Source: Amycolatopsis sp. A133 (GTDB lineage: Bacteria > Actinomycetota > Actinomycetes > Mycobacteriales > Pseudonocardiaceae). Taken from it: DNA of 64,000 bases. The notes beneath the pieces were generated by a model. The model had not been told where the DNA came from, made no database searches, and worked only from the letters and a program-made list of their open reading frames with translations. Location: contig NZ_JAVHJU010000069.1 of NCBI RefSeq assembly GCF_031082405.1, forward strand, positions 1 through 64,000. Direction: 5' to 3'. Shown here piece after piece: positions 25,275-34,395 of the stretch; the stretch's first letter is position 1; every line of letters starts with the position of its first letter. A program made the translations under genes and the position numbers.

Positions 25275-25290
25275 CTGCCCGTACGGGCAG
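25275..25290. promoter_or_regulatory. CIS-regulon operator, site A
   Basis: CTGCCCGTACGGGCAG is a perfect 16-bp palindrome 93 bp before the DUF4255 gene start. A degenerate second unit (ACCGAACGGCAG) lies immediately upstream, centred 16 bp away. The same TGCCC-N4-GGGCA core occurs at 28028, 32694/32710 and 50026, each time in front of a transcription unit of the injection-system cluster. Confidence 0.8.
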
Positions 25291-25383
25291 CCGGGCGTAC
25301 CCGAAGGTTTGCCGCTGCGCGGCTGGCCGGTGCGGCCGCGCGCGATCATCGTGGGAAGACCGCCAGTGCGAGGAGGTCCGCCG

Positions 25384-26043
25384 GTGATCCACGAGGTCGA
25401 TGAGGCGCTGCGGCGGCTGGTGAAGGACGAGGCGCTGCGGGGCAGCGAGGTCGACGTCGCCTTCGATGCGCCCACCAAGGACTGGGCGGCCCGGCGCAAC
25501 GCTCCGACGGTCAACATTTACCTCTATGACGTGCGCGAGGACATGCGACGCCGTTCGCGCGGGCTGCTCAACGAGTACGACCAGCGGGGCGAGGTCGCCG
25601 CGCGGCACCTGCCGCCCAAGCACGTCAAGCTCTCCTACCTGGTCACCGCGTGGACGCAGCGCCCGGAGGACGAGCACCGCGTGCTGTCGGACCTGCTGCT
25701 CGGCCTGCTGCGGCACGAGGCCGTGCCCGCCGAGGTGCTCACCGGGTCGCTGGCCGAGATGGGCCTTCCGGTGCCGATGACCGTCGCGCTGCCGCCGCCG
25801 GAAGACCGGGCCTTCGCCGACGTGTGGACCGCGCTGGGCGGCGAACTCAAGCCCTCGCTGGACGTCGTCGTCTCCGCGCCGATCCACAGTGGACGCGTGT
25901 ACCCGGCCGGGCCGCCCGCCAAGGAAGGCCTCAAGATCGACACCGGTGACGGCGAGCTCGTCGGGCACCACGTGTCCGGGACCGGGGCGGTCGAGGGGCA
26001 GCGCCGGGTCGCCATGGCGCGCACCCACCGGAAGCCCCGGTGA
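25384..26043 (+). CDS. DUF4255 (Pvc16-type) CIS cap/assembly protein
   Basis: 219-aa protein of the DUF4255 family, counterpart of Cis16/Afp16/Pvc16, which terminates tube and sheath growth at the distal end of the particle. The recognisable text is MIHEVDEALRRLV, then APTVNIYLYDVREDMRRR, LSYLVTAWTQRPEDEHRVLSDLLLGLLRHE and a C-terminal PSLDVVVSAPI strand. The start is GTG, set by AGGAGGTCCGCCG and by the usual family N-terminus. Its stop overlaps the start of the AAA+ ATPase gene (GTGA), so the two are coupled. It is the first gene of the cluster, 93 bp after operator site A. Confidence 0.87.
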   Translation: MIHEVDEALRRLVKDEALRGSEVDVAFDAPTKDWAARRNAPTVNIYLYDVREDMRRRSRGLLNEYDQRGEVAARHLPPKHVKLSYLVTAWTQRPEDEHRVLSDLLLGLLRHEAVPAEVLTGSLAEMGLPVPMTVALPPPEDRAFADVWTALGGELKPSLDVVVSAPIHSGRVYPAGPPAKEGLKIDTGDGELVGHHVSGTGAVEGQRRVAMARTHRKPR

Positions 26044-28025
26044 GCCTGGAGTACCTGTTCGAGCGGCTGGCCCGCCTCGAACAGCGGATCCGCGACGCCG
26101 TCGACAGCCGTCGCGCGGCCGACCCGAACCCCGACGACCCCTTCCGCGGCCTCTACCTGTCGAACGAGGCGATCGACGCGCTGCTGGAAGGGCACCGCGA
26201 GCCGTTCACCCCGTTCACCGGCTCCGTCCCGGACGGCAGGCTGCGCCCGCTCGCCGACCGCGCGGGCCTCACCGGCGTCGACGTCGAACTGCTGCTGGTC
26301 GCGCTCGCGCCCGACCTGGACAGCCGGTTCGAGCAGTTCTACGGCTACCTCAACGACGACGTGACCCGCCGCCGCGCGAGCGCCGGGCTGGCGCTGCGCC
26401 TGTGCGGGATCCCCGAGGCCTCGGCCGCCGGCCGCGCCCGGCTCGACGCCGACGCCCCGCTGGTCGCCTGCGGGCTGCTCGCCGTCGGCGAGGACGAACG
26501 GCCGTTCCTCTCGCGCACGCTGCGCGTCCCCGACCGGGTGGTGAACCACCTGCTCGGCGACGACCGGCTCGCGCCCGAGCTCGCCGGCTGCGCGCACCTG
26601 GGCACCGAGCTCGTCGAAGTACCGGGCCGGGACCGGCTCGCCCGCGCCATCCGCGGCCGGGTCGGGCTGGTCTACCTGAAGGAACAGCCCGGCGGCGGCG
26701 CCGAGGACCTCGGCGTCGGCGCGCTGGCCGCGGCCGGCTTCCCGGCGCTGGTGGTGGACGCGGCGCGCTGGCAGGCCGAGCCCGGCCACGCCGAGCTCAC
26801 CGCGTCGCTGCGGCGGGAGGCGTTGCTGCGCGGCGCCGGGATCGTGCTGGGACCGGTGGAGGACCCGCGGCTGGAGGAGCTGGCGCACCCGGCGATCCCG
26901 CTGGTCGTGCACGGCACCGGGGCCTGGGACCCGCGCTGGAACGCGACCCCGCCGCTGCAGCTCGACGCGGTGCCGCTCTCCGCCGCGAGCCGCGCGGACC
27001 TCTGGCGCAGCAGCCTCGACGGCCGGCTCGCCCCGGACGTCGACCCGGGGGAGGCGACCGCCCACTTCGTGCTGGGGCCGGGGCAGATCGCCCGCGCGGC
27101 GAAGGCCGCGTCGGTGACTGCGCTCGCCGACGACGGGCTGGTCCGCACGTCCCACGTGCGCGCGGGCGCGCGGAGCCAGAACGCGGCCGGCCTGCAGCGG
27201 CTCGCGCGGCGGATCGAACCGGCCGTCGGCTGGCCCGACCTGGTGCTGCCGGCCGGCGTGCTGTCCCTTTTGGACGAACTGGCGGCGCGGGCGCGCTACC
27301 GCGACCAGGTGCTCGACGAGTGGCGGATGCGCCCGGGCGGCGGGCGCGGGCGCGGCGTGACCGGGCTCTTCGCGGGGGACTCGGGGACCGGCAAGACGAT
27401 GTCGGCCGAGGTCATCGCCGCGTCGCTCGGGCTGGACCTCTACACCGTGAACCTGGCGACCGTCGTCGACAAGTACGTCGGCGAGACCGAGAAGAACCTC
27501 GAACGGATCTTCACCGAGGCGTCCGGGGTCAACGGTGTCCTGCTCTTCGACGAGGCGGACGCGATCTTCGGCAAGCGGTCCGAGGTCCGTGACGCGCACG
27601 ACCGGTACGCCAACATCGAAAGCGCGTACCTGCTGCAGCGGATGGAGACGTTCGACGGGATCGCGGTGCTGGCGACCAACCTGCGGGCGAACCTCGACGA
27701 GGCCTTCACCCGGCGGCTCGACGTCATCGTGGACTTCCCGCTGCCGGACGTCGACCTCCGCCGCCGGCTGTGGGACCGCTGCCTCGGCGCGCGGATGCCG
27801 CGGGGCGCGGACCTGGACCTCGGGTTCCTCGCCGAGGCCTTCGAGCTGGCGGGCGGGCACATCCGCTCGGCCGCGGTCACCGGCGCGTACCTGGCCGCCG
27901 AGGCGGGCCGTCCGGTGACGATGAGCGACCTGGTCGGCGCGGTCGCCCGGGAGTACCGCAAGCTGGGCCGGCTCTGCCTCGACCGCGAGTTCGGGCCCTA
28001 CCTGGCCATGGTGACGGACGGCTGA
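26040..28025 (+). CDS. AAA+ ATPase of the contractile injection system (Cis15-type)
   Basis: 661-aa ATPase conserved in eCIS loci and thought to act in particle assembly or cargo loading. The N-terminal 400 residues form the family-specific helical region. The AAA+ domain has Walker A GDSGTGKTMSAEV (about 446), YVGETEKNLERIF, Walker B GVLLFDEADAIFGKR (about 500-508), sensor-type LATNLRANLDEAFTRRLDVIVDFPLPD with the arginine finger pair, and a small lid domain (LAEAFELAGGHIRSAAVTGAYLAA). Starts with GTG overlapping the upstream stop. Ends 2 bp before operator site B for the next unit. Confidence 0.92.
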   Translation: MSLEYLFERLARLEQRIRDAVDSRRAADPNPDDPFRGLYLSNEAIDALLEGHREPFTPFTGSVPDGRLRPLADRAGLTGVDVELLLVALAPDLDSRFEQFYGYLNDDVTRRRASAGLALRLCGIPEASAAGRARLDADAPLVACGLLAVGEDERPFLSRTLRVPDRVVNHLLGDDRLAPELAGCAHLGTELVEVPGRDRLARAIRGRVGLVYLKEQPGGGAEDLGVGALAAAGFPALVVDAARWQAEPGHAELTASLRREALLRGAGIVLGPVEDPRLEELAHPAIPLVVHGTGAWDPRWNATPPLQLDAVPLSAASRADLWRSSLDGRLAPDVDPGEATAHFVLGPGQIARAAKAASVTALADDGLVRTSHVRAGARSQNAAGLQRLARRIEPAVGWPDLVLPAGVLSLLDELAARARYRDQVLDEWRMRPGGGRGRGVTGLFAGDSGTGKTMSAEVIAASLGLDLYTVNLATVVDKYVGETEKNLERIFTEASGVNGVLLFDEADAIFGKRSEVRDAHDRYANIESAYLLQRMETFDGIAVLATNLRANLDEAFTRRLDVIVDFPLPDVDLRRRLWDRCLGARMPRGADLDLGFLAEAFELAGGHIRSAAVTGAYLAAEAGRPVTMSDLVGAVAREYRKLGRLCLDREFGPYLAMVTDG

Positions 28026-28026
28026 G

Positions 28027-28060
28027 CTGCCCCTACGGGCAGGTTTCGCTGCCCTTCCGG
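28027..28060. promoter_or_regulatory. CIS-regulon operator, site B
   Basis: TGCCCCTACGGGCA at 28028-28041 is followed at 28050 by a second half (TGCCCTTCCGG). The 14-mer is the exact reverse complement of site D at 50026-50039. The unit lies 87 bp before the DUF4157 gene start, matching the distance of the other sites from their genes. Confidence 0.78.
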
Positions 28061-28128
28061 CCGCGCACCGCAGTCTGGCGCGCGACGCGGCGGCGGGGCA
28101 AGCTGGACGGGCGGCGGAGGGAGCGGAC

Positions 28129-28872
28129 ATGCGCGGGCACAGCCACGACAACGACCTCGAACCGGCCCTGCGGCCACGCGGCGACCGGATCGAGCGCGAC
28201 GAGGGCGACCTGCTGGGCCGCGCGGCGGCGGCCGGCCGCACCGACGTCCTGGGCCCGGCCGGCCTGCTGGGCCTGCAGCGGGCGGTGGGCAACGCGGGCA
28301 CCAGCAGCCTGGTCGAGGAGGAGCGGTCCCCGGTCCACGACGTGGTCGGGTCGGGCGGGGGAGCACCACTGGACACCTCGACGCGCGCGGACATGGAGTC
28401 CCGCTTCGGCGCCGACTTCTCCGACGTCCGGGTGCACACGGACGGGGCGGCGCACGACTCGGCGAAGTCGGTGAACGCGCAGGCCTACACGGTGGGCTCG
28501 AACATCGTCTTCCAGCGCGACAAGTTCGACCCGGCCTCCGACGGCGGCAAGCACATGCTGGCGCACGAGCTGACCCACGTGGTCCAGCAGCGCAGCGGCC
28601 CGGTGGACGGCACGGACACCGGCGGCGGGGTGAAGGTGTCCGATCCTTCGGACCGCTTCGAGCGCGAAGCCGTGGCGAACGCGGACCGGCTGATGTCGGC
28701 GCCCGCTCCGGCCGCCGGCGTCCAGCGCTGCGAGGACGGCGGCCACGCGGCCCCGTCCGAGGACCCGGCGGCGGTCCAGCGCGAGGAAGCTCCCGAGGCC
28801 GAAGAAGGCGAAGAGGAAAAGATGGCGCAGACGTACGTGCAGCGGGAGGAAGAGGCCGAAGAAGAGGTCTAG
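28129..28872 (+). CDS. DUF4157-domain protein (CIS-associated)
   Basis: 247-aa protein with the DUF4157 domain (about 78-156) that marks many eCIS cargo proteins. Text is GAPLDTSTRADMESRFGADFSDVRVHTDGAA, then AQAYTVGSNIVFQRDKFDP and HMLAHELTHVVQQ. HELTH (146-150) is a zincin-like HExxH, so a metallopeptidase is possible. Upstream, GLLGLQRAVGNAG (46-57) is shared with the large effector's N-terminus. The tail is extremely acidic (about 30 of the last 40 residues Glu, Asp or Gln/Arg) with repeated VQRE. No toxin domain follows, so it may act as an adaptor, a loading factor or a self-standing peptidase. Convergent with the immunity-candidate gene, 12 bp away. Confidence 0.85.
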   Translation: MRGHSHDNDLEPALRPRGDRIERDEGDLLGRAAAAGRTDVLGPAGLLGLQRAVGNAGTSSLVEEERSPVHDVVGSGGGAPLDTSTRADMESRFGADFSDVRVHTDGAAHDSAKSVNAQAYTVGSNIVFQRDKFDPASDGGKHMLAHELTHVVQQRSGPVDGTDTGGGVKVSDPSDRFEREAVANADRLMSAPAPAAGVQRCEDGGHAAPSEDPAAVQREEAPEAEEGEEEKMAQTYVQREEEAEEEV

Positions 28873-28883
28873 CCTGCGCAGGC
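28872..28883. terminator. Small palindrome between convergent CIS genes
   Basis: GCCTGCGCAGGC is a perfect 12-bp palindrome filling the gap between the DUF4157 stop codon and the 3' end of the immunity-candidate gene. It may form a short hairpin at both transcript ends. Confidence 0.4.
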
Positions 28884-28884
28884 C

Positions 28885-29400
28885 TTACTCGTTTCTCAAG
28901 TCGAGCAGGGAATACGTGCCCTCGAACCGGCCGGACCGCAGCCGGTCCACTTCCTCCGCGCACGAAAACCCGCGCATTTCGAGTCCCCAGTCCATGACCG
29001 TGCGCGTCGCGGCGAGCTGCTGGTGCAGATCGGTACCCAATTGCCGGTAGCGCGGCAGCGAATTCGTCCGGTCGACGGCGCGCCCGAGCGCGGAAATGGT
29101 GATGCACGATACCGGACCCTGTTCCCGGGAATCCGAAAACGACACGGTCACCAAACCTTCCGGACCGGCGTAGTCCAGGGAACCGAGAGTCGGCCAATGC
29201 ACGAGCTTGCGCAGCGTCGAATCCTCGTCGGTGACCGGTTCGGGCTCGGGTTCTTCGGTATCGGTGTCGTTGAGGTAGAGCAGCGAATCCTCGGCCAGCC
29301 GGATTTCGTGTTCGTGCAGGAGGCGGTGGCACCGGTGCACCCCGCTTTCGCGGGGGAGGCCGCGCGGGAAGACGAACGCGATCTGGTACGGCTCGCTCAT
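28885..29400 (-). CDS. Candidate immunity protein for the CIS effector
   Basis: 171-aa soluble protein with no signal peptide and no family that I can name. It has an acidic stretch (LNDTDTEEPEPEPVTDEDS) and a beta-rich middle (LVTVSFSDSREQGPVSCITISALG), then helical text ending in YSLLDLRNE. It starts 7 bp after the stop codon of the effector gene on the same strand, the arrangement of toxin-immunity pairs. Base composition is visibly less GC-rich than in the flanking structural genes, as is the effector's 3' end, which suggests that the two were acquired together. An alternative is an effector chaperone. Confidence 0.6.
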   Translation of the reverse strand: MSEPYQIAFVFPRGLPRESGVHRCHRLLHEHEIRLAEDSLLYLNDTDTEEPEPEPVTDEDSTLRKLVHWPTLGSLDYAGPEGLVTVSFSDSREQGPVSCITISALGRAVDRTNSLPRYRQLGTDLHQQLAATRTVMDWGLEMRGFSCAEEVDRLRSGRFEGTYSLLDLRNE

Positions 29401-29407
29401 CCCGGCT

Positions 29408-32400
29408 TCACCTCCTGCCGGTGCGCACGACGACGCCCCGGTCCTGCAGCCACTTGACCAGGGCCGGGTCGACCGGCGGTGCCGTGAAGTGGTAAACCAC
29501 CGTCTTGGGCGGCAGCTTGTTTCCCGCGGGGTCGAAGCGCATCTTGGTATTGTAGTCCAGCGTTCTCGTGAACTGCGTCAGCTCCTTGCCGCCGGCCAGC
29601 TTCTTGGCGCTGGTGTAGTTGCCGTCTTTGACCTGGATGATTTCCGTGCTCGTCTCGACGTCGATCTCCGTGTACGCGCCCGGCCCCGACCGGCGGGGGA
29701 TGATTTGGCCGACCGAGACGAGCGGGTCGCCGCGCTTGATCGCCTCGAGCGCTATTCGCGCCTCCATGACCAGGGAATCGTATTTGTCGGCGCTCGCCGC
29801 CGGGAGCGCGGCCAGCAATTGCGGCCCACCCGGGAGCTTGGCCAGCACGGCCGTGTCGAACGGGGGCGGCCCCTTCGTGGCGTGCACGTGGGCGGTGTAC
29901 ACCTTGGTCGGCGGGCTCGCTTCCGCGACCACGTCGTAGGCATGCGGGTTGTCCGGCGCCGGCGTGGCGCGGAGGCTCTTGAGCCCGCGGGGCCGCAGTT
30001 CGCCGAGAACGGCCGAGATGTGCGAGCGGAGGGTTTCCTCCTTGTCGACCTCGCGGCCCAGCCTGGTCGTGAGCTTGTCGGCCGCTTCCCGCTTGACCGC
30101 GCGGCTGGTGTCGGTGTCGCCTTCGTGGCGCGGGTCCTTCTTCTTGCCGCCCTTGAGCTTCGACCAGACCTTCTTGCCCGCCTTGACGACCGTCCCCACC
30201 ACGGAGTCGATCACCTTCCCGACCGGCGCCTGGACCTTCTCCAGGATCGACTTGATCTTCTCCGAAATCCCCCCGAGCCCCAGCAGGCTCGCCAGGAAGC
30301 CCAGCACCATCGGCAACGCCTTCGCCAGCGTCCGCTCGATCAGCCCGGCCACCGCGCCGGCCCCGCCGCGGGCGATCGACTCCACCGAGTCCAGCACCGA
30401 GTCGACGAACTCCTTGATCTGCGCCGCCTTGTCCACGAAGAACAGCACGATGTCGTAGATCGCCTTGCAGGCCTTGATGAACGCCGCCGCCGGGTTGAGC
30501 ATCGAGATGATCCAGGTGATGCCCGCCTTGACGATCTTCTCGATCACGAAGTCCTTGACCTGGCCGAGCACCAGCTCCTTCAGGTCGCCCAGCTTCCCGG
30601 CCACCCAGCGCCACAGCCCCGGCACGCCCTCGGTGACGAGGATCTTGACCACGTCGAGCGTCTGCTCCAGCTTGGCCAGCACGGGTTCGGGGATGAACCG
30701 GAGGATCCGCGCGCGGACGCTCGCCCAGGTCAGGCCCAGGAGCGAGAGCACCATCCTGAGGATGCCCTTCGCGTCCAGCGACTCCGGGATCTCGATGCCG
30801 GCGCTCGCCAGGTTGCCCAGCAGCCACCCCTTCAGGCCGTCCTTGAGGTGCTGGACGATGTTGGCGCCGAAGTTCAGCACCCCGGTTTTCACGGCGTTGA
30901 CCAGGTTGCCGAGGAATTCGATCGGCTTCGCGATGATCAGCCCGACCGCGTTCGCCGCTCGCGACAGCACGCCGAGCAGCATGTCCTTCAGCTTCAGGAT
31001 CGTCTCGACCGCGCCGCCGACGGCCTCCTTCGCCTTGCTCCACAGGCCCTTGTTCTCCGCCTGCAGCGCCTTGATCTCCTCGTCGACGGCGGTGCGGGCT
31101 TCGCTGTACTTCCGGGCCAGGTCCTCGACCAGCGACTCCTGCTTCTCGTCGACGGACTTCTCGAGGTCGTCGAACTGGCCGCCGAACTCCTTCGCCGCCT
31201 CGCCCGCGATCTTGCGCAGCGCCGGTGACTGGGACGCCACCTTCTGCTGCACCCGCGCGCGGCCGTCGGTGATCAGCTGCTTCGCCTCACCCAGCTGCTG
31301 GCCGACGAAGTCGGCGATTTCGCCGATGACACCCTGCATCTTCGACTCGTAGACCTTCTTGGCCTCGAGGAAGAGGTTGTTCGCTTCGGCAGGCAGGTCG
31401 GCGAACAGGTCGTACGCCCAGCGCGCCGCGCCGGTGATCCCGTCGTAGCGCTCGGCCTTGTAGCGCTTCATCCGGGCCTGGTGGTCGGCGGTGAACGCGG
31501 CCTTGGCCTGCGCCTCTCCGGCTTCGAACTTTTTCGCGACCTGGTCGTCGAGCGCGCCCAGCACTCCCTCGACCTTCGTCTTGGTCTCGTCGAAGATCGC
31601 CTTGATCTCGCCGGTGATCCGGGCCCGGTCCTGTTCGTCCTTCGACTTCGTGCCCGACTTCGCCGCCTGGCCCCGCTGGGTCGACGAAGACCGCGCTCCC
31701 GTCATACCCGCCATCGCGGCCCGGCCGGACGCCTGTGCCGCGCCGGTCACGGCGGCCAGCTGCCCCGCCTCGGACTCGCGGACCGCGGCCGGCGCCGAAG
31801 CCGTGTGCTGCTCGCCTTCCCGTTTCGCGGCGAGCGCGCCGGTGAACTCCGGCTCGTTGGACTCCGCCAGCTGCTGGTCGGTGACGCCGGCCGCGGCCAT
31901 CGCCCCGTGGGTTTCGCACTGGCCGGCGCGCAGATCGGTCTGCTCGGGCGGCGCCTTGTCGGGGGTCGCCTTGCGCGGGTCCGGCGGGGCCAGTGCGGGT
32001 GGGGCCGGGGCGGGCGGCAGCGGGGTGACCGGCTTCTCCACGGCCCGGCTCGGGTCCGGTGGCTCCTTCGTCCGGTCGGTGACGTCCTTGGCCGAAGCGT
32101 CCTTGCCGTCGGTGACCTTGCCCAGCACCTCGGACTTGACCTGGTCCGCCCGGCCCGACGTGGCGAACTTGTCGGCCTCGTCGAGGTTCTTCGGTGCTTG
32201 CTTGGCGATCGCGGCGTTCACCGCGGCGATGAAGGCCGCCTTGTCGAAGCCGGCCGGCTTCGCCGCCGCCATCTTGTCCGCCTGGGCGGCCTTGGCCTGC
32301 GCGTCCTTGTCGTCGGCCGGCGCGACCGCGGCGTCTTGCGCCTTCTTGACCTCCGCACTGGCCGGCGGGTGCGCCTTCGCCGACTTGGCCCGGGCGCCGA

Positions 32401-32635
32401 CGTCCTTCTTCAGCGACCGGAACTCCGGGTCGGCCGCCGGTGTCACCCCGGGCGGCGCGACCGGCGGTGCGGGGCAGCCTTGCCGCTGCAGCGCGATCAG
32501 CTCCGACACCGCCGCATTGCCGGCCGAGGCCTGCAGGCGCAACAGGGCGGGCGGGGCCGTCCGGCGCGCAGGGCGAGCCGGACGCGCGGGCTGCGCGGAC
32601 GGCTCCCGTGGCGCCTTGTCCCGCCCCGTTGGCAT
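29408..32635 (-). CDS. Large CIS effector with nuclease-like C-terminal domain
   Basis: 1,075-aa polymorphic-toxin-like protein. The N-terminus has an LQ..AGNAAV motif (31-51, LLRLQASAGNAAVSELIALQR) shared with the DUF4157 protein. Residues 60-300 are Ala/Pro/Lys-rich and likely disordered, and 300-545 are predicted coiled coil. About 550-815 is a chain of amphipathic or hydrophobic helices (LLGVLSRAANAVGLIIAKP, LPMVLGFLASLLGLGG) seen in other eCIS cargo. The C-terminus carries YTEIDVETSTEIIQVKDG: Asp992 and Gln1001-x-Lys1003 fit a PD-(D/E)xK nuclease core. The ATG at 32635 has no clear ribosome site. It is inverted relative to the structural genes and followed by the immunity candidate. DNA cleavage is a prediction. 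Confidence 0.75.
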   Translation of the reverse strand: MPTGRDKAPREPSAQPARPARPARRTAPPALLRLQASAGNAAVSELIALQRQGCPAPPVAPPGVTPAADPEFRSLKKDVGARAKSAKAHPPASAEVKKAQDAAVAPADDKDAQAKAAQADKMAAAKPAGFDKAAFIAAVNAAIAKQAPKNLDEADKFATSGRADQVKSEVLGKVTDGKDASAKDVTDRTKEPPDPSRAVEKPVTPLPPAPAPPALAPPDPRKATPDKAPPEQTDLRAGQCETHGAMAAAGVTDQQLAESNEPEFTGALAAKREGEQHTASAPAAVRESEAGQLAAVTGAAQASGRAAMAGMTGARSSSTQRGQAAKSGTKSKDEQDRARITGEIKAIFDETKTKVEGVLGALDDQVAKKFEAGEAQAKAAFTADHQARMKRYKAERYDGITGAARWAYDLFADLPAEANNLFLEAKKVYESKMQGVIGEIADFVGQQLGEAKQLITDGRARVQQKVASQSPALRKIAGEAAKEFGGQFDDLEKSVDEKQESLVEDLARKYSEARTAVDEEIKALQAENKGLWSKAKEAVGGAVETILKLKDMLLGVLSRAANAVGLIIAKPIEFLGNLVNAVKTGVLNFGANIVQHLKDGLKGWLLGNLASAGIEIPESLDAKGILRMVLSLLGLTWASVRARILRFIPEPVLAKLEQTLDVVKILVTEGVPGLWRWVAGKLGDLKELVLGQVKDFVIEKIVKAGITWIISMLNPAAAFIKACKAIYDIVLFFVDKAAQIKEFVDSVLDSVESIARGGAGAVAGLIERTLAKALPMVLGFLASLLGLGGISEKIKSILEKVQAPVGKVIDSVVGTVVKAGKKVWSKLKGGKKKDPRHEGDTDTSRAVKREAADKLTTRLGREVDKEETLRSHISAVLGELRPRGLKSLRATPAPDNPHAYDVVAEASPPTKVYTAHVHATKGPPPFDTAVLAKLPGGPQLLAALPAASADKYDSLVMEARIALEAIKRGDPLVSVGQIIPRRSGPGAYTEIDVETSTEIIQVKDGNYTSAKKLAGGKELTQFTRTLDYNTKMRFDPAGNKLPPKTVVYHFTAPPVDPALVKWLQDRGVVVRTGRR

Positions 32636-32693
32636 GGGTTCAACTGTCGGCGGCGCCGGGCCGGTTGCCAACGGCCGGACGGGCGGGCACGGG

Positions 32694-32723
32694 TGCCCGA
32701 ACGGGCAGTTGCCCCGAAGGGCA
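32694..32723. promoter_or_regulatory. CIS-regulon operator, tandem site C
   Basis: TGCCCGAACGGGCA (32694-32707) and TGCCCCGAAGGGCA (32710-32723) lie in tandem, 16 bp between centres. They sit between the divergent effector gene (58 bp to its start) and the sheath gene (103 bp), so one site pair could control both the cargo and the structural operon. Confidence 0.82.
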
Positions 32724-32826
32724 GAGATCGGTTCCCGCGGGCCTAGCCGCACGGTCGTTCCGTGGAGATCGCGTTGGCAGCAGCATCGCCGATGACAAGA
32801 CTTGTGCGTCGACAAGGGAGGCCCGC

Positions 32827-34380
32827 ATGCCCACCTATCTCACGCCGGGGGTGTACGTCGAGGAGATCGAGGCGGGCGCACGGCCGATCGAGGGCGTGGG
32901 CACCGCTGTCGCCGCCTTCGTCGGCTTCGCGGCGGACGGTCCCTTCAACACCCCGACGCTGGTGTCGAACTGGGGCCAGTTCACCCAGACCTTCGGCGAC
33001 TTCCTCGAAGGCTGCTACCTCGCCCAGTCGGTTTACGGCTACTTCCTCAACGGCGGCACCAACTGCTACATCGTCCGCATCGGCGGGTCGCGCTCCCAGG
33101 AAAACGGGTCCGCGCCGAAGCAGATCACCGCCCGCCAAGCGGTGCTCGGCGGCTACCGCTTCGTCGCGAAGGAGCTGCCGGAGGGCAAGCAGGGCGGGGA
33201 GATCACCGTCGAGGTGGCCGAGCCGACCGGCGACAACCCCGCCGACGACCGGTTCACCGTGCTCGTCAAGCAGGACGGCAAGGTCGTCGAGACGCACAAC
33301 GTGACGACCAAGCGCACCAAGGAGAACGTCGTCACCGCGGTGCGGGAGAAGTCCAGCTACATCACCATCGAAGAGGTCGCCACCGGCGGCGCGGTCACCA
33401 AGCCGGACAAGGGCACCGCGGTGCTCTCGGCGCCGCCGAAGGACGCGGAGACACCGCCGGTCCCGCGGCGGGTCGCGGCCGACGATTACGTCGGCGACGT
33501 CGCCGACCGCACCGGTTTCGGCGGCCTGGAGGCGATCGACGAGATCACCATGGTCGCCGCGCCGGACCTGATGGCCGCCTACCAGCGCGACCTGGTCGAC
33601 CTCGACACGGTCAAGGCCGTGCAGCTCGCCATGATCGCGCACTGCGAGCTGATGGGCGACCGGATGGCGATCATCGACCCGCCGCCCGCGCTGAACCCCC
33701 AGGAAGTCCGCAGCTGGCGGATGGACGCGGCCGGCTACGACTCGAAGTACGCGGCGCTGTACTACCCCTGGGTGCAGGTGCTCGACCCCGCCTCGGGAAC
33801 GAACGCGTTCATCCCGCCGAGCGGCCACATGGCCGGCGTGTGGGCCCGCACCGACGCCACCCGCGGCGTCCACAAGGCACCGGCCAACGAGGTCGTCCGC
33901 GGCGCGCTCGCCCTCGAAACCCACCTGACCAAGGCGGAGCAGGAGCTGCTCAACCCGATCGGCGTCAACTGCGTGCGGTCGTTCTCCGGCAAGGGCATCC
34001 GGGTCTGGGGCGCGCGGACGCTTTCGAGCGACCCGGCGTGGCGCTACCTGAACGTCCGGCGGCTGTTCAACTACCTCGAGGAGTCCATCCTCGGCGGCAC
34101 GCAGTGGGTCGTGTTCGAGCCGAACGACGACGCGCTGTGGGCCCGGATCCGGCGCACGATCAGCGCGTTCCTGGTCATGGAGTGGCGCAAGGGCGCGCTG
34201 TTCGGGCTCACCCCGGACGAGGCTTTTTTCGTCAAGTGCGATCGCGAGACCAACCCGGCCGAGGGCATCGACCTCGGCCAGGTGATCTGCGAAGTCGGCA
34301 TCGCCCCGGTGAAACCGGCGGAGTTCGTGATCTTCCGGCTGGCCCAGATGTCCGGCGGCACCAGCCTCGTCAACGAGTAG
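32827..34380 (+). CDS. Contractile sheath protein
   Basis: 517-aa phage-tail-sheath homologue, the outer contractile shell. The N-terminal MPTYLTPGVYVEEIEAGARPIEGVGTAVAAFVGFA and the C-terminal half (ANEVVRGALALETHLTKAEQELLNPIGVNCVRSFSGKGIRVWGARTL, RRLFNYLEESILGGTQWVVFEPND, then WRKGALFG) are diagnostic. Residues about 110-220 form a variable surface insertion. It is the only sheath gene here, so a single subunit makes the whole shell, unlike Afp/PVC with several. GGGAGG precedes the ATG, and the tube gene follows by 15 bp. It opens the 17-kb structural operon. Confidence 0.95.
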   Translation: MPTYLTPGVYVEEIEAGARPIEGVGTAVAAFVGFAADGPFNTPTLVSNWGQFTQTFGDFLEGCYLAQSVYGYFLNGGTNCYIVRIGGSRSQENGSAPKQITARQAVLGGYRFVAKELPEGKQGGEITVEVAEPTGDNPADDRFTVLVKQDGKVVETHNVTTKRTKENVVTAVREKSSYITIEEVATGGAVTKPDKGTAVLSAPPKDAETPPVPRRVAADDYVGDVADRTGFGGLEAIDEITMVAAPDLMAAYQRDLVDLDTVKAVQLAMIAHCELMGDRMAIIDPPPALNPQEVRSWRMDAAGYDSKYAALYYPWVQVLDPASGTNAFIPPSGHMAGVWARTDATRGVHKAPANEVVRGALALETHLTKAEQELLNPIGVNCVRSFSGKGIRVWGARTLSSDPAWRYLNVRRLFNYLEESILGGTQWVVFEPNDDALWARIRRTISAFLVMEWRKGALFGLTPDEAFFVKCDRETNPAEGIDLGQVICEVGIAPVKPAEFVIFRLAQMSGGTSLVNE

Positions 34381-34395
34381 TGAAGGGACTCCACC

